A stretch of 64,000 nucleotides of DNA from NCBI RefSeq assembly GCF_905475395.1, contig NC_058337.1:11458983-11522982 (forward strand), given 5' to 3'. Each line of letters begins with the position of its first letter. Position 1 is the first letter of the stretch. Below the pieces are notes generated by a model. It saw only the letters and a list, made by a program, of their open reading frames with translations, did not search any database and was not told the origin of the DNA. The position numbers were made by a program, and so were the translations under genes. Below are positions 1-11,453 of the stretch, one piece after another. Source of the DNA: Chrysoperla carnea. Its lineage: Eukaryota; Arthropoda; Insecta; Neuroptera; Chrysopidae.

Positions 1-647
1 TACACATTGCTTGTGGGATGCACAAGCTATTTGCTTGTTGAATATAAAATCACCGTGGTGTTGGGATCATCAGTTCTAAAAGTAAAATTAATGTTATAAT
101 GTCACAAACATAGGTTTTTTCCACAAAATTTTTACTCAATTTTCTTTCATTTGGATAATCTCAATTTTCTAAGGTTGGCCTCTGTAAATTGAGTTTACTT
201 TAGAAAAATATTTTAGGAACATTTTGTATGGTAAATTAATTTGTATTATTATTTCGTATATTGGGAGATATTGATGCAAAATTTCATATCATTTGTTACA
301 AGTATGACTTGAACGAATTACATGATTATTGAGAACTAAATAATGGAACTAAATGAATTTGTAACAGGCTAATTTTTTTAAGTAATTTTTGAAGAGAGAA
401 GCCATATTTTTTCGATATTTCCAAATTGCCACCAAAATATCACAAGGTAACGCCATGGCGGGCGGTCCGATAAGCGTGGCATGATAATTTGTGATTGGTC
501 GAAAATGATTGGTTGTTAAATTCTTTTAATAATCTTGCGATTTCGTCTGGACGGTCAACTCTGTAACCATGGTACTTATAAGATGTCAGTAGTGTTCCTT
601 TTGCATCAGAATAATGGAAGGAGTATAAGGCGCGAATTGTATTTTAA
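1..647. other. intergenic, no feature recognised
   Basis: AT-rich sequence with only short ORFs in every frame. The stretch around 450-640 is less AT-rich than its surroundings and could be an old repeat or a promoter fragment, but nothing identifies it. Confidence 0.4.
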
Positions 648-798
648 AAAATAAATAAAATTCAATTCATTTATTAAACTTGAAAATTCTCCACAATATG
701 GTTGACTGCCCATTTTATTAATGGTTAATATACAATTAAGTACCACTAAAAAAATTTTCAAGTTTAATAAATGAATTGAATCTTATTTATTTATTGTA
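648..798. repeat. inverted repeat, ~40-bp arms
   Basis: The arm at about 651-690 (contains TTCAATTCATTTATTAAACT) reappears inverted at about 754-793 with few mismatches. The spacer is about 60 bp. It resembles a small foldback element; no coding content. Confidence 0.7.
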
Positions 799-1683
799 CA
801 TACATTAGGGCTGATTGACCAGCTTTGTTGTAACATTTAACTGACTGACTGACATAACTGTTATTTATGCAATATACAATCTGTATAACAATTTTCTTAA
901 GTAAATTCATTTAAATATCACGGAAATCTTAATTGTTTCGATAGTATATATCTGACCACTGTTCTATCGTTCGCTTGACTGACCATAGTATGTGTGTGTA
1001 CACAACTACTATAACCAATCCTCAAAGGGTCAGCTTTAGTAAATTTTAATAATTTATTTGGCCAGACCCCCCCCCCCCCATTATCTGTTTTCCTTTCAAT
1101 AATTAGGTAATTCGATTTATGAACGGTCGCCGTAATTTTAACAAGTGATTTGAAATTTAGTACGAGTCTCGTCTCTCAAATTTAAGTTTTATATATTTAT
1201 TCTTAATTAATAATATTTTAATATTTATTTTATTTAAATAATATATTATAGTAAATAAAAGACTGTTAGTAATAAAAATGTTTATTTATAGTTTTACACA
1301 TTTTGATAACTTGTTTTCATCTATTTAAGATTTAATGAAATTGAAACTATAATATTTGTTTATATTACGTTCAAATAAAATTAAAAATATTTTATTTACA
1401 ATAGTATTTCATTCATTTTGCTTTGATCCTTACATCGAATTTGGAATGTAAATTATTTCTTGAATATGATCAAAACACAATTTAATCAATTCAGTTCAAA
1501 TTATTTTGTTGATCAAAACTTCATGGAATAATAGGCAAGATGCGTTATTTGTTTTATATCAAAGGTTAATAATCTAAGAAATGAAGTCGGATAAAGACTA
1601 AAAGGTTGAAATTCTAGGCAACAATATGATTTTTTATCGAATTCGCCTCAAAATGTTCGTGTGTGAGCGCTCGCTCAGAAATT
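799..1683. other. intergenic, low complexity
   Basis: No gene seen. It contains a poly-C run near 1068-1079 and long A/T-only stretches at 1180-1400. The GAGCGCTCGCTC palindrome-like string near 1659 belongs to the edge of the foldback element that follows. Confidence 0.4.
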
Positions 1684-2416
1684 CACCGTTTTTGAGATAC
1701 AAGTGATTGAAAAAACAAAATCTAATTTTGATGAAAATTTGATTTTGTAGAAATTAACGTTTATTGTGTGGTTTCTATTAAATATTTGATTTTAAACTTA
1801 TTGCATCTCATTTTTGGACGATTTTAAACAATTTTTATCTCTTGACTTTTTCCCCTCACTTCCCCCCTTTTGAGGTATTACCTTTATGAAAAAATTCGCA
1901 TTTTTAAAATAAAATTTTTTCATCAACAAAATAGACGATTAGGTATTGCATGATTGGGATCAAATTTTTATTTAAAAACTATGAAACTTTATATTTGGGA
2001 CTTTTCTAAGCACTTTTTGCGTCTTGTCATTTTTCACCATACGTCACCAAGAGTTAAAAAAAAGCGTAAAGCGCTTAAATCTCGAAAATGTTGATATAAG
2101 ACGAAAAATGGCAATTCACTAAAAGTGCTTAGAATAGTAGAAATTTCAATCGTTTTTAAATAATCGTCAATTTTGTTGATGAACAAATTTTAGCTTAAAA
2201 ATGCGAAATTTTATTTATAGTATAACGCAATTATATCTCAAAAACGGTGAGGGCAAAAAGTCAAGAGACAAAAATTGTTTAAAATGGTCCAAAATATGAG
2301 ATCCAATAAGTTTCAAAACAAATATGTGATAGAAACCACACAATAATCATTAATTTGGATAATACCAAATTTTCATCAAAATTAGGTTTTTTTCAATAAC
2401 TTGTATCTCAAAAACA
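1684..2416. repeat. foldback element, family A (full copy)
   Basis: A long imperfect palindrome centred near 2050. The left arm (CACCGTTTTTGAGATACAAG at the start) and right arm (ending CTTGTATCTCAAAAACATGA) match inversely through several blocks, including the CTTGACTTTTT/AAAAAGTCAAG and TTTGTTGATGA/TCATCAACAAA pairs. No ORF of note. A second, half copy lies at 22440-22890. Confidence 0.7.
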
Positions 2417-3289
2417 TGACTTTTAGGAAAAAATGTCCCGAGACAACAAATTCTTAGAATAGCTCGAAATATAAGATCCAATGTTTGTTTTCTTAAATTT
2501 CATGATTTTTCAATAAAATTAGCTTGGGCGAACTTCTAAGCGAGCCCATGGTAGAAACACACTTTCTATTCAATATGACTTTGTTCTACACATTCATGTA
2601 ATAATTAAATGCTTAATGCTGCCTTAAATGCTTCCATATCTTACTGTATAAGGACTATACGATAACTAAAGAATCTGTATATATCGCTCTGCCGTTCTTA
2701 TGCGGCAGTTTTTTGACACCCCATATCTAAAAATGATTAGGTTAATAGTAAAATTACGTGTACTCTTCACAAAATACAAATTAAACTGAATTGATATTAT
2801 TGAATTTGGATTTTATAACAAATTGTTTAATTTTATTATCATTTTAAAATTTAAAGATAAAATTTTAAGCAAGTTTATTTTTTTTATCATTTATATTTAT
2901 TTTTTACTGAAGATCAAAATATATTTCACTATTCGCATATGTGCAGAAACCAGGAGGACGTTACGTTGCTTATTGAACACATTTTTGTGGAAGGTAATAA
3001 TTTCTCAAAATATAGATAAAAAGCCTAGTAATTTATTTATTGGTTGGAGTGTAATTTCATATAGTACAGGTAAAGTAAGACTAAATATGAAAGTTTGACG
3101 GCAAAATATATGTACCACAATGAAACATTCTTTTGTATCAATTTTCTCCAAAACTGTAATAGATAGAGAGTTGAAAATTTTCAGATAACTTTAACTAGTG
3201 GACTTTTGAAACATTCTCGACGATAGCAAAATTCTAGAAAATACTATATAAAATTTCGAAATTTTTGAAAGTCTAATAAATATTTTCGA
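2417..3289. other. intergenic, no gene recognised
   Basis: AT-rich. The largest ORF (2823-3098) has a low-complexity Phe/Ile/Lys-rich start and no recognisable domain, so it is treated as chance. Confidence 0.35.
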
Positions 3290-3790
3290 GACCCCTCACA
3301 GGTCAACAGTATAATGTTTACGAAAAAGTTGTTTAATTTTTTTATAATAAATAACTTTTACATTTAAAGTTTTGTTCTATCTTTAACGGTTTACAAGATG
3401 GATTTTTTTTTTCATTTTATTGAACGAGCAAAAAAATTTAGAAAATACTTTCAAAAAATTTCGAAATTTTCAAAAGTATTTTCTAGAATTTTTTATCGAA
3501 TATTTCTAGAATATTTTACAAGATCACTAGTTGAAGCGTACGTACAAATTTTCAACTCCCTATCTTTTAATATGGATACCAAAATTTGGCCCTAAGTTGC
3601 TCCTTCACGGGTAAGCAATAATGTTTACGAAAGAATGATCAAACAAAAGTTGTTAATTTTTTTATAAGGAATAACTTTTACGTTTAAAATTTTGTTCTAT
3701 CTCTAAAAGTTTACAAGATGGATCATTTTTCATTCGATTGAATGAACAAAAAAAAAATTCATTTTAAAATTAGCATATTTCGGTCAATTT
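3290..3790 (+). repeat. two tandem fragments of an interspersed repeat
   Basis: The block TGTTTACGAAAAA ... AAATAACTTTTACATTTAAA ... CTAACGGTTTACAAGATGGA occurs twice here, near 3315-3400 and 3615-3725. The same text occurs at 41570-42200 and forms the middle of the Rep-1 copies (for example 60640-60740). This is therefore a satellite-like or rearranged derivative of Rep-1. Confidence 0.6.
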
Positions 3791-4967
3791 TGTAGATAGA
3801 AAATCGAAAATGTGCACAATTAAATTAGATTGAACTTTTGAACCCTGAGAGGGGGTAGGACGCCTAAATTTTGGTAGAACTCAACAGATTGTTATTTCTT
3901 GTACCAATATAAATTTAATTAACAAAGTTTCACTGTGGTACATATTTTTCCGTTAAAATATGCTATATTTCCCTGTACTAATAGTTAATAAAACAATTTT
4001 TATTCTGCTGTTCCACTCCTTATTGGTTTTTTTCCCTTGTGCAAGAGATGGCATTACGTATTTAGTAATGTCATTTGGTTAACATTTAACTATTACCAAA
4101 AAAATCTACGAGATGACACTCGCATATGATTATCGCATAAAATTAAAATCTTGATGGAAATTTTTCGGGTAAGTACCCGCCATTTAATTTTCCCGAAGTA
4201 AAATCATAGTATTACTGGATCACAATAAAGTTTTATTAATTGAGTTGTTTAAGTATTAAATGTCCGATAATGGAGTGTTATTTCAAATTCAAAGTATGTA
4301 TGAATTACTACTGAATTATGAACACAAAAGTTTGATATGTGTTTAATTTCTGACTTAAAGCCGCCAATTTGGCGATACTCATCGAATGCACTTCTGTACT
4401 TACGTGAACTTACGATCACTAGAAATTGAATTTATTATGATGAACTTATAAATGTAAATTAAATTAAAAAAAAAAAAAACTTTGATGTAAATAAAAATCG
4501 ATATTTACAGTTAATTTTTATTAAATGAATTTGATTATCGAAAAATGGTTCCAACAAAAAGTATTACCTTTTATTATAAAAATGTAAAAGTGTTTTTTCA
4601 ATTAATTTAATAGTTTTGAAATAAAATCTTTTCATCAATCCACTTTTAAACTCAATAATTTTTATTTGAAATATTTTTCTCGATAAAGAAAACAAAATTC
4701 ATATTTAATCGGAAAATATATTTTGATCTCAATTTTCATTCACTACTTTCATTTGTCTAATAACAAAATTGCTACGTTTTCAATACGTAATTTTCGTGTT
4801 GATTATAAAATAAAAAAATTAAAAATAAAGTGCAATGATTTTCTAAAAAAATCGATTTTTTTAATGAATATGTTTTTTAATAAACCTAGAATTTACTAAT
4901 TAATAGATTAAATTAATTTTTGTTTACAATATATTATTATTTGAAAATTAAATGCGTTTTATTAAAG
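3791..4967. other. intergenic, very AT-rich
   Basis: No gene, RNA or clear repeat boundary recognised. Long A/T tracts dominate 4440-4930. Confidence 0.4.
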
Positions 4968-4980
4968 TAGAACAATTTTG
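4968..4980. repeat. 13-bp direct repeat, left copy (candidate target-site duplication)
   Basis: TAGAACAATTTTG ends exactly where the left arm of the palindrome begins. The same 13 bases occur at 7017-7029, just outside the right side. Confidence 0.55.
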
Positions 4981-5045
4981 CATTTTGTTAAAATATATCC
5001 CCTTAAGGACCCACAATAAAAATATTTAGCTAGATTATAAAATTA

Positions 5046-5100
5046 TTAATTAGCTAGACCGGTTTCGATTGCTTTGGCAATCCTCTTCAGTAGCATTAAA
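5046..5100 (-). ncRNA. hammerhead-ribozyme-like motif (type I), left arm
   Basis: Mirror copy of the motif at 6859-6913, read on the minus strand: CTGAAGA, a stem II hairpin, GAAACCGGTC, and flanking GCTA/TAGC that can form stem I. Predicted cleavage lies between 5057 and 5056. The same caveat applies: one extra G in stem II. Confidence 0.5.
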
Positions 5101-5642
5101 CCTCTTAAAATTAAAAAGTCTTAAAATTAAAAAATATTTACAAATCCGAAAAAAGAACCGCATCAATCTGAAACAAATAATAATAAAATATTACCCTTAA
5201 AATTAAAATAAAATTATTTACCCGATTATAATAATAATAAATCTTTATGTTACACCCTCTAAAATAATGTAACTGCCTGCTTTCACCTAAAACACAATAA
5301 AATATTAAGTTTTAATCCTAAGATAGGATTATCGTTATAAAAATATCAGAAAACTAAGGGATTAAACCTGAAGATAAAATGTAAGATAAGAAACGTTGTA
5401 AATATAAAATAAAAAACACAGAAATAAAAATAAAAATAAAGAGAAAATTAGATTACCAACAAATTAAAAATTTTTATCCTCGGTATACCTAAAACAGAAT
5501 AAATAATTAGAATTTAGAAAAACCTGCAACAAACCAAAATAAAATTAAATGAAAATAAGCAAATTAAAAACAAAAATAAAAAATAAAAATAAAATTAATT
5601 AAAGAACAATAGAATAAGTATTACCAAATGAAGTAAAATGGT

Positions 5643-5782
5643 GTACCTAAAACAGAAGAAATTATTAATTAGCGTACCTAAAACAGAAGAAATTATTAAT
5701 TAGTGTACCTAAAACAGAAGAAATTATTAGTTAGTGTATCTAAAACAGAAGAAGTTATTAGTTAGTGTACCTAAAACAGAAT
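5643..5782. repeat. 31-bp tandem repeat, about 4.5 units
   Basis: Units beginning GTACCTAAAACAGAAGAAAT start at 5643, 5674, 5705, 5736 and 5767 with a few substitutions. The array recurs in inverted form in the right arm (6177-6316). Related single units lie near 5482 and 6465. Confidence 0.85.
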
Positions 5783-6176
5783 AAAATATAAAATAAATAA
5801 AAAAATGAAAGTGAGCAAATTATAAAAATACAAGAAAATAAGTTGAAAAAATAAAAAATTTTACCAAATGACAAACTGAAACAAACAAAAAATCAAATTA
5901 AGTAAAAATGTTAAGCAAAAATAAAAAATAAAAATTAAATCAAAAAATAATAATAGGAAAGATAAATAAAAAAGATGAAAAATAGCATAAAATATCGATT
6001 CTCGAGACAACACAAATGAAACAGGTAACTAAAAGAAACCCTGCCCAAATTGTGTTGTTTTTCGATCACCATTCAAATAAAACAGGTAAAAAGTGTACAC
6101 CACAAGTATAATTAAGCAATAAACTTAATCGTCACATGTACTCTAGTTACAACTATATTTATTTATTTTATATTTT

Positions 6177-6316
6177 ATTCTGTTTTAGGTACACTAACTA
6201 ATAACTTCTTCTGTTTTAGGTACACTAACTAATAATTTCTTCTGTTTTAGGTACACTAATTAATAATTTCTTCTGTTTTAGGTACGCTAATTAATAATTT
6301 CTTCTGTTTTAGGTAC
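6177..6316. repeat. 31-bp tandem repeat, inverted copy
   Basis: Exact mirror of the array at 5643-5782. Substitutions within units are mirrored too, so the array predates the formation of the palindrome. Confidence 0.85.
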
Positions 6317-6858
6317 ACCATTTTACTTCATTTGGTAATACTTATTCTATTGTTCTTTAATTAATTTTATTTTTATTTTTTATTTTTGTTTTTAATTTGC
6401 TTATTTTCATTTAATTTTATTTTGGTTTGTTGCAGGTTTTTCTAAATTCTAATTATTTATTCTGTTTTAGGTATACCGAGGATAAAAATTTTTAATTTGT
6501 TGGTAATCTAATTTTCTCTTTATTTTTATTTTTATTTCTGTGTTTTTTATTTTATATTTACAACGTTTCTTATCTTACATTTTATCTTCAGGTTTAATCC
6601 CTTAGTTTTCTGATATTTTTATAACGATAATCCTATCTTAGGATTAAAACTTAATATTTTATTGTGTTTTAGGTGAAAGCAGGCAGTTACATTATTTTAG
6701 AGGGTGTAACATAAAGATTTATTATTATTATAATCGGGTAAATAATTTTATTTTAATTTTAAGGGTAATATTTTATTATTATTTGTTTCAGATTGATGCG
6801 GTTCTTTTTTCGGATTTGTAAATATTTTTTAATTTTAAGACTTTTTAATTTTAAGAGG

Positions 6859-6913
6859 TTTAATGCTACTGAAGAGGATTGCCAAAGCAATCGAAACCGG
6901 TCTAGCTAATTAA
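6859..6913 (+). ncRNA. hammerhead-ribozyme-like motif (type I), right arm
   Basis: Order in the sequence: TTTAATGCTA, CTGAAGA (6869-6875, fits CUGANGA), a hairpin with GATTGC/GCAATC stem and CAAA loop, GAA, ACCGGT (3+3 bp stem III without loop), C (6902), TAGCTAATTAA. GCTA/TAGC pairs as stem I, extended by TTAAT/ATTAA across a 2-nt bulge. This is the layout of minimal type I hammerheads with a very short stem III, as in Schistosoma and Penelope-like elements. Deviation: one extra G between CTGAAGA and the stem II helix, which would have to bulge. Activity is therefore uncertain. Confidence 0.55.
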
Positions 6914-7016
6914 TAATTTTATAATCTAGCTAAATATTTTTATTGTGGGTCCTTAAGGGGATATATTTTAACAAAATGCATAATACAGCCCACAGAAATG
7001 CTCATCTTAATTTGAA

Positions 7017-7029
7017 TAGAACAATTTTG
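7017..7029. repeat. 13-bp direct repeat, right copy
   Basis: TAGAACAATTTTG, identical to 4968-4980. With that copy it brackets the palindrome plus its one-sided extension. Confidence 0.55.
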
Positions 7030-8500
7030 TTTACAGCTAACAAATTTTAAATAAAAATTTATTAAAATTAAAAGTTTATGTACATCAATTTTAATGCAAT
7101 AACTGGAAATAATTAGCGATTAGTTAGCGATTTTAATATCACAACTGCATTTTACTTATTTATATACAAGATTAGGTTAAATATTTTTACTAAAAATAAG
7201 CATAAATCATTTTCTATTCATACACTGAGTGAGTGTTTATTTTAATCGTCGCGTCGGACACAATAATTCATATCTCCTACCAAAACGCTGGTACATAACT
7301 AGAGAAACCAACGTGATACGTAAACGTAATGGGTTAAGGTGATATTCTATCTCTTATCACTTGCAAAACCGAGTCAGAGGGTCGAAAACAAATCCAAGGT
7401 CAATAAATTATCCTAAACATTTCTCATTAACAGGCCACTAAGAACTTACAGGACATACTGTTTTCAAAACAGTACAACAATCACTTCCTGCGCAGGTACA
7501 AAATTTGATAACATGCTTATTTAGCGTTGTGTATCACACTCGTTTGGTCCTAGAGGCGATAGCAAATTTTCCAGGATATTTGTTAAAAGAATGAAAATTA
7601 TCAGGAATGGTAGTACTCATTTTAGTAAAGAACATCCGCCATGATTGCCTACATTCAATAGGGGAGAGGAGGAAAAATTAACCCTACAATCATCATTGAT
7701 ATTGATATCATTGTACTGCTATACTATTTACTATATTAACGATCGCGATTGCAATAAATTCAAAGCCGTCTTTACCCGGGGGCGAGGTTTTTTTTTTTTG
7801 GGGGGGGGGGGGGGCGGTGTTGCTAGCTGATCGAAAAATACTAAACAAACATTCACTATAATAAAATTATTATTTTAAAACAAAAAAGAGGGCAAAATGT
7901 AAATTAGATCGTCTGATTTTTGTACTCCAGCGCTCAATATGGCTAGACGACCCTTTTAAAATTTATGTATGTCTCACGTGACTGTCTAAACTTGAGGCAC
8001 GATTTATCTAGGTCCTCATGCTTTTCATCTTTGTAACAAATACCCTGGAAATTTTGCAGTAAAATAATTTTTATTTAAAAAAAAAAAAAAAAAACTGGAA
8101 TAAAAACCTCTGTATATTAAGTCCGAAGCTATTCGGCATAACCTTGCTCGAATCTCATCATATTCTTAAATATTATATATTTTTCTATAAGGATAGAGAG
8201 TTTCAAACACTTCATAATTTTTTCGTTTATTTTATGATTTATTGGTGCATTGTAAATCAAATCAACCTTTCTGTGAGTTGGCAAGTTATTCAAGTATAAC
8301 TGCGCCCATAATCGTTACATGAACGAATTTTGGACCGTAATCAACCAGATCACGAAATTAAAAATTGTATGTTCCAATATTTTCATAAATCTTGTTTCGT
8401 TTGTCATAAAAAATTTTTTTTTTTATATATATAAAAATAAACACAAAATACAAGCAACATGATAGTTTCCAATTATGGTTGCATGATAGTTTCCATGGTG
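7030..8500. other. intergenic, no gene recognised
   Basis: Contains a T10/G14 homopolymer junction at about 7789-7814, an A18 run near 8079, and otherwise AT-rich unique-looking sequence. The ORF at 7645-7830 runs into the homopolymer and is not credible. Confidence 0.4.
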
Positions 8501-8533
8501 CTTACTTTATGATATGGAATATCATAAAGTAAG
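8501..8533. repeat. 13-bp perfect hairpin
   Basis: CTTACTTTATGAT and ATCATAAAGTAAG are perfect inverted copies around a 7-nt loop. Just upstream CATGATAGTTTCCA occurs twice (near 8457 and 8482). Confidence 0.7.
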
Positions 8534-8810
8534 AGAATAAAAGTATCAAATCAAAGAGAAGTCATCTAGCTGCACTACCAAACATTTTTTGGGTAATTTT
8601 AAAGGTTATCAGATTTCAAACATCAATGCCACACTAAATATTTATTGCATAAAATTGCGGAAAAAAACAAAATATTTATATAAGTTCTAATGTTTATCTT
8701 TTTTTTAGGTATACTGGATGATCTTCTATTTCATAATATAATTTTCCATTTAAATCTCCATCTTTTGTTCCAGAATCAAAAAGAGCGATAAATTTATAGT
8801 ACAGGACACG

Positions 8811-9230
8811 GTATACGGTCGACCTTCATCCATTTGATAACCAGATGAAGCATATTTTTTATGAAATTTTATTGATTGAAAAACACGCCTTTCATAGCTT
8901 GTCCTTCGAAAAGCCTTCATGTCTATTTTTAACTAAATTAATTTTTTTTCATAACAGTTTTTTTGCAGACAAACCTATATCATTATTTTCTTAATTAAAT
9001 TATCTTTCTTCTGTTAATTAACCAGTTCATAAGTTATGAATAGATTTACACCGATCATCCGTTAAGCAATTGAAATTGGTATAAAAAAATCATCAAGATA
9101 ATTTAATTACGAAAATAATGAACACTTTTCGATAGACAAGCTATCATCATAGGCGTGTTTATCAATCAATGAAATTTCATAAAAAATATATCTCATCTGG
9201 TTATCAAATGGGTGAAGGTCGACCTTATAC
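8811..9230. repeat. foldback element, ~95-bp arms
   Basis: The left arm from GTATACGGTCGACCTTCATC (8811) to CATAGCTTGTC (about 8905) matches inversely the right arm from GACAAGCTATCATCATAGG (about 9133) to GGTCGACCTTATAC (9230). No ORF. Terminal sequence resembles a MITE; superfamily unknown. Confidence 0.75.
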
Positions 9231-10521
9231 TATCTCTTAGACTATTATGTTCAGATGTGTGTTAAGGTCGTATGTTAGCGTGATCTCTACGGATCAAATG
9301 GAAAAAATGCATACTAGTATAGAAACCCCTAAAAATATTTAACACATATAAAAATGATTCCATGTAAAATTTCTTGCTTTTTCGAATTCCAAAATAACCT
9401 TAAGGGGTTATATCCAGTTAGAATTTTCAAAGAACAGATTTTTGCATTTCCGGAATATACATATATTTAAGTATAAGGTTGATCCAATAAATATTCACGA
9501 AGGTAAACGTGTAAAAATAAACTTTAACTGAGTGTAAACGTCTTTTGAAACTTTAAACGTGTTTTTCTCGAAACAAAATTTTCAAAGACGGTGAGCACCG
9601 AATTTTCACCGAAAGGGCTCAACCGATCGGTTTCGAATTACGATATTTTGACCAACTTTGAGATTAGAAATTTTTTGAACAGTTTTAAATTATTTTTTTT
9701 TGGAAGCCTTCATTTTGTCAAAAAATAATCAATTTTGACTGTTCCTTCGATTAAAACCTATATTCATCTATCGACTAAAGAAATTTTTTAGATTTTTTCA
9801 TTTTGGATAATCCAAAAGAGATATGGTGCTCACCGCCAGACATCTTTTTGAAACACCTCCAGGAGATCGCCTACAGGAGCAGTATCATATCAAATTTTTG
9901 AAATGGGACAACGGTATCTTAAAATTAAAGAAATGTCCTATATGTATACGTTTTTTATATTTAATCCAAAAAAAAAACTCAAAAAAACGAAGTTATTTTT
10001 TGCTCTATCACCCTTTAAAGGTGAAATTCAAAGTAAGATCTAAGGTCACCGTTCAATTCCTTGTTGGAAATTAAGTTTTTACTAAATTTTGAGCTTGGTA
10101 ATTTTTTTATCCGATCTACGCGAGATCTTTTGGGGTTTCCATACTTTTTGCTCATTTTGTATAAACGGTACCAATTAAGCGCGTTATTCGTTGGTAACAG
10201 TTATGCAACAGATTTTTGAAACATTTAACAACTTTATATTCGTAAGCATAATAAGGTATTTGTAATTTTGGTACGTTTCTAAACTTCACATAATATTTAG
10301 GGATAACATTTCTTACCATTTCAATTCTTCGTGCGAAGCGACAAAGGGTGATAATTTTTTTTAATAGATTCCAAAATTAGAAATTACAAGTTTTCAAACG
10401 AGCAATTGCGGTTTCAAATTCGATGGTTTTTCGCAGAGATACAGCTGTTTGAAATTTTGGTAAAAATGTTCTTTTAATATTTACATAATGTACTTTGGTT
10501 GTTGAGTATACAGCGTATCTA
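9231..10521. other. intergenic, repeat-like, no gene
   Basis: A 10-bp inverted pair GGTGAGCACC (9590-9599) and GGTGCTCACC (9825-9834) brackets sequence that reads like an old transposon internal region. The 83-codon ORF at 9823-10074 lies in it and has no recognisable domain. Confidence 0.35.
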
Positions 10522-10943
10522 TTTAAGTTGGTTACATGCTTTCGAAAATATTAACATTCAGCTATTCACTTTTGACATCAAATGTACAGGGTGCCACAGT
10601 TGTCAAAGTTCGATAGGAATGATGGTCATTTAGAAGTGTACACCATTTTGAACAGAAGGGAAACGGTTCAAGAAATCACTTCCGAGATATGTAGTGTTGT
10701 ATTTAAACAATTTTGTAAAAGAACAATTACAAGTATGGAACACGAAGATGGATACGTTGACGCAAAAACGAACTGAAGATTAACATTCCCATCGTACTCT
10801 CTCAATTTGTGGGGACACCCTGTACATTCGATGTCAAAAGTGAATAGGTGAATGTTAATATTTTCGAAAACAGAGATTTAATAACTTTTTTTATTATAAG
10901 AAAACCTTATAATAAAAAGTTTTCCATATGTAGCCAACTTAGG
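10522..10943 (+). mobile_element. foldback element carrying a transposase C-terminus (family B)
   Basis: Terminal inverted arms: TTAAGTTGGTTACAT plus TTTCGAAAATATTAACATTC at the left, and GAATGTTAATATTTTCGAAA plus TATGTAGCCAACTTA at the right. Between them, an ORF at 10582-10776 ends in a peptide (ETVQEITSEI ... EHEDGYVDAK) that looks like the C-terminus of Tc1/mariner-type transposases (E-I-T-P-E ... V-N-G-G-H-F). No DDE catalytic part remains. A larger inverted pair of the same unit lies at 31457-32282. Confidence 0.65.
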
Positions 10944-11018
10944 TATATTGCTTGAATTGAGATTTTCTGGAGTGTCATTGGTTCGGAACTGAACTTTTAA
11001 CGATAGCGTGAATGCACT

Positions 11019-11055
11019 CATTATTATTATTATTATTTTTTTTTTTTTTTTTTTG
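11019..11055. repeat. (ATT)n / poly-T microsatellite
   Basis: Five or six ATT repeats followed by a run of about 17 T. Confidence 0.85.
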
Positions 11056-11283
11056 TATATATTTCTAACGCACAATGTTTTAGCAGACAGTTAAAAATGG
11101 CATTATTTAGTAATTACTATAGTGTTGTGAGTAGACTGTTAATTTATAAAAATAAAAATGTTGATTACTCGTAAAAAATAATTAAATGCTTTTATAAAAG
11201 AATAGATGCACAAAATATACAATGAATAAGCAGGAAAAAAGTGGAGAAACAGCACCACCGATTTATGATGCCTAAATAAGCAT

Positions 11284-11453
11284 TTAAAAAAAATTTAGAC
11301 TACATAGACCATCCCCCCCCCGCCCTTATGACTAGGTTAAGTTGGCTGAAGATTCCTTTTGATCCTATAAACACGTTACAGAAAGTTTCATTAAAATCGG
11401 TGCTATTGTCCAACTTTTCCTATGCATTCCGGCTTATAGTTGTACTAAAAAAT
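11284..11453. repeat. fragment of foldback family C
   Basis: Matches 28505-28675 (shared GACTAGGTTAAG, CTATAAACACGTTACA and TAAAATCGGTGCT-type text) and, inversely, 27750-27900. It is a solo arm of the large foldback at 27715-28685, lying just 3' of the golgin-97 stop codon. Confidence 0.65.

Larger units (their letters stand above)
4981..7016. mobile_element. 2-kb palindromic element, probable Penelope-like remnant
   Basis: Inverted arms 4981-5801 and 6158-6978 can be superimposed with no indel seen: position x pairs with 11959-x at every point checked. The spacer 5802-6157 is not palindromic. No reverse transcriptase or endonuclease ORF is present, so the element is non-autonomous. Each arm carries a hammerhead-ribozyme-like motif and a tandem array of a 31-bp unit. 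A one-sided extension of about 38 bp (6979-7016) separates the right arm from the second copy of a 13-bp direct repeat. Penelope-like elements are known for terminal repeats that may be inverted, for hammerhead motifs in those repeats and for a short one-sided extension. The assignment is inferred from that combination, not from a coding domain. An assembly fold-over artefact is the main alternative for so perfect a palindrome. Confidence 0.6.

Noticed and set aside
5643-5782. Regular 31-bp repeats resembling a CRISPR array
   Set aside because: The units are directly adjacent with no spacers, the DNA is from an animal, and the array is part of a mobile palindrome.
7645-7830. 61-codon ORF ending in Phe/Gly runs
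   Set aside because: The end is translated from the T10/G14 homopolymer; the frame is meaningless there.
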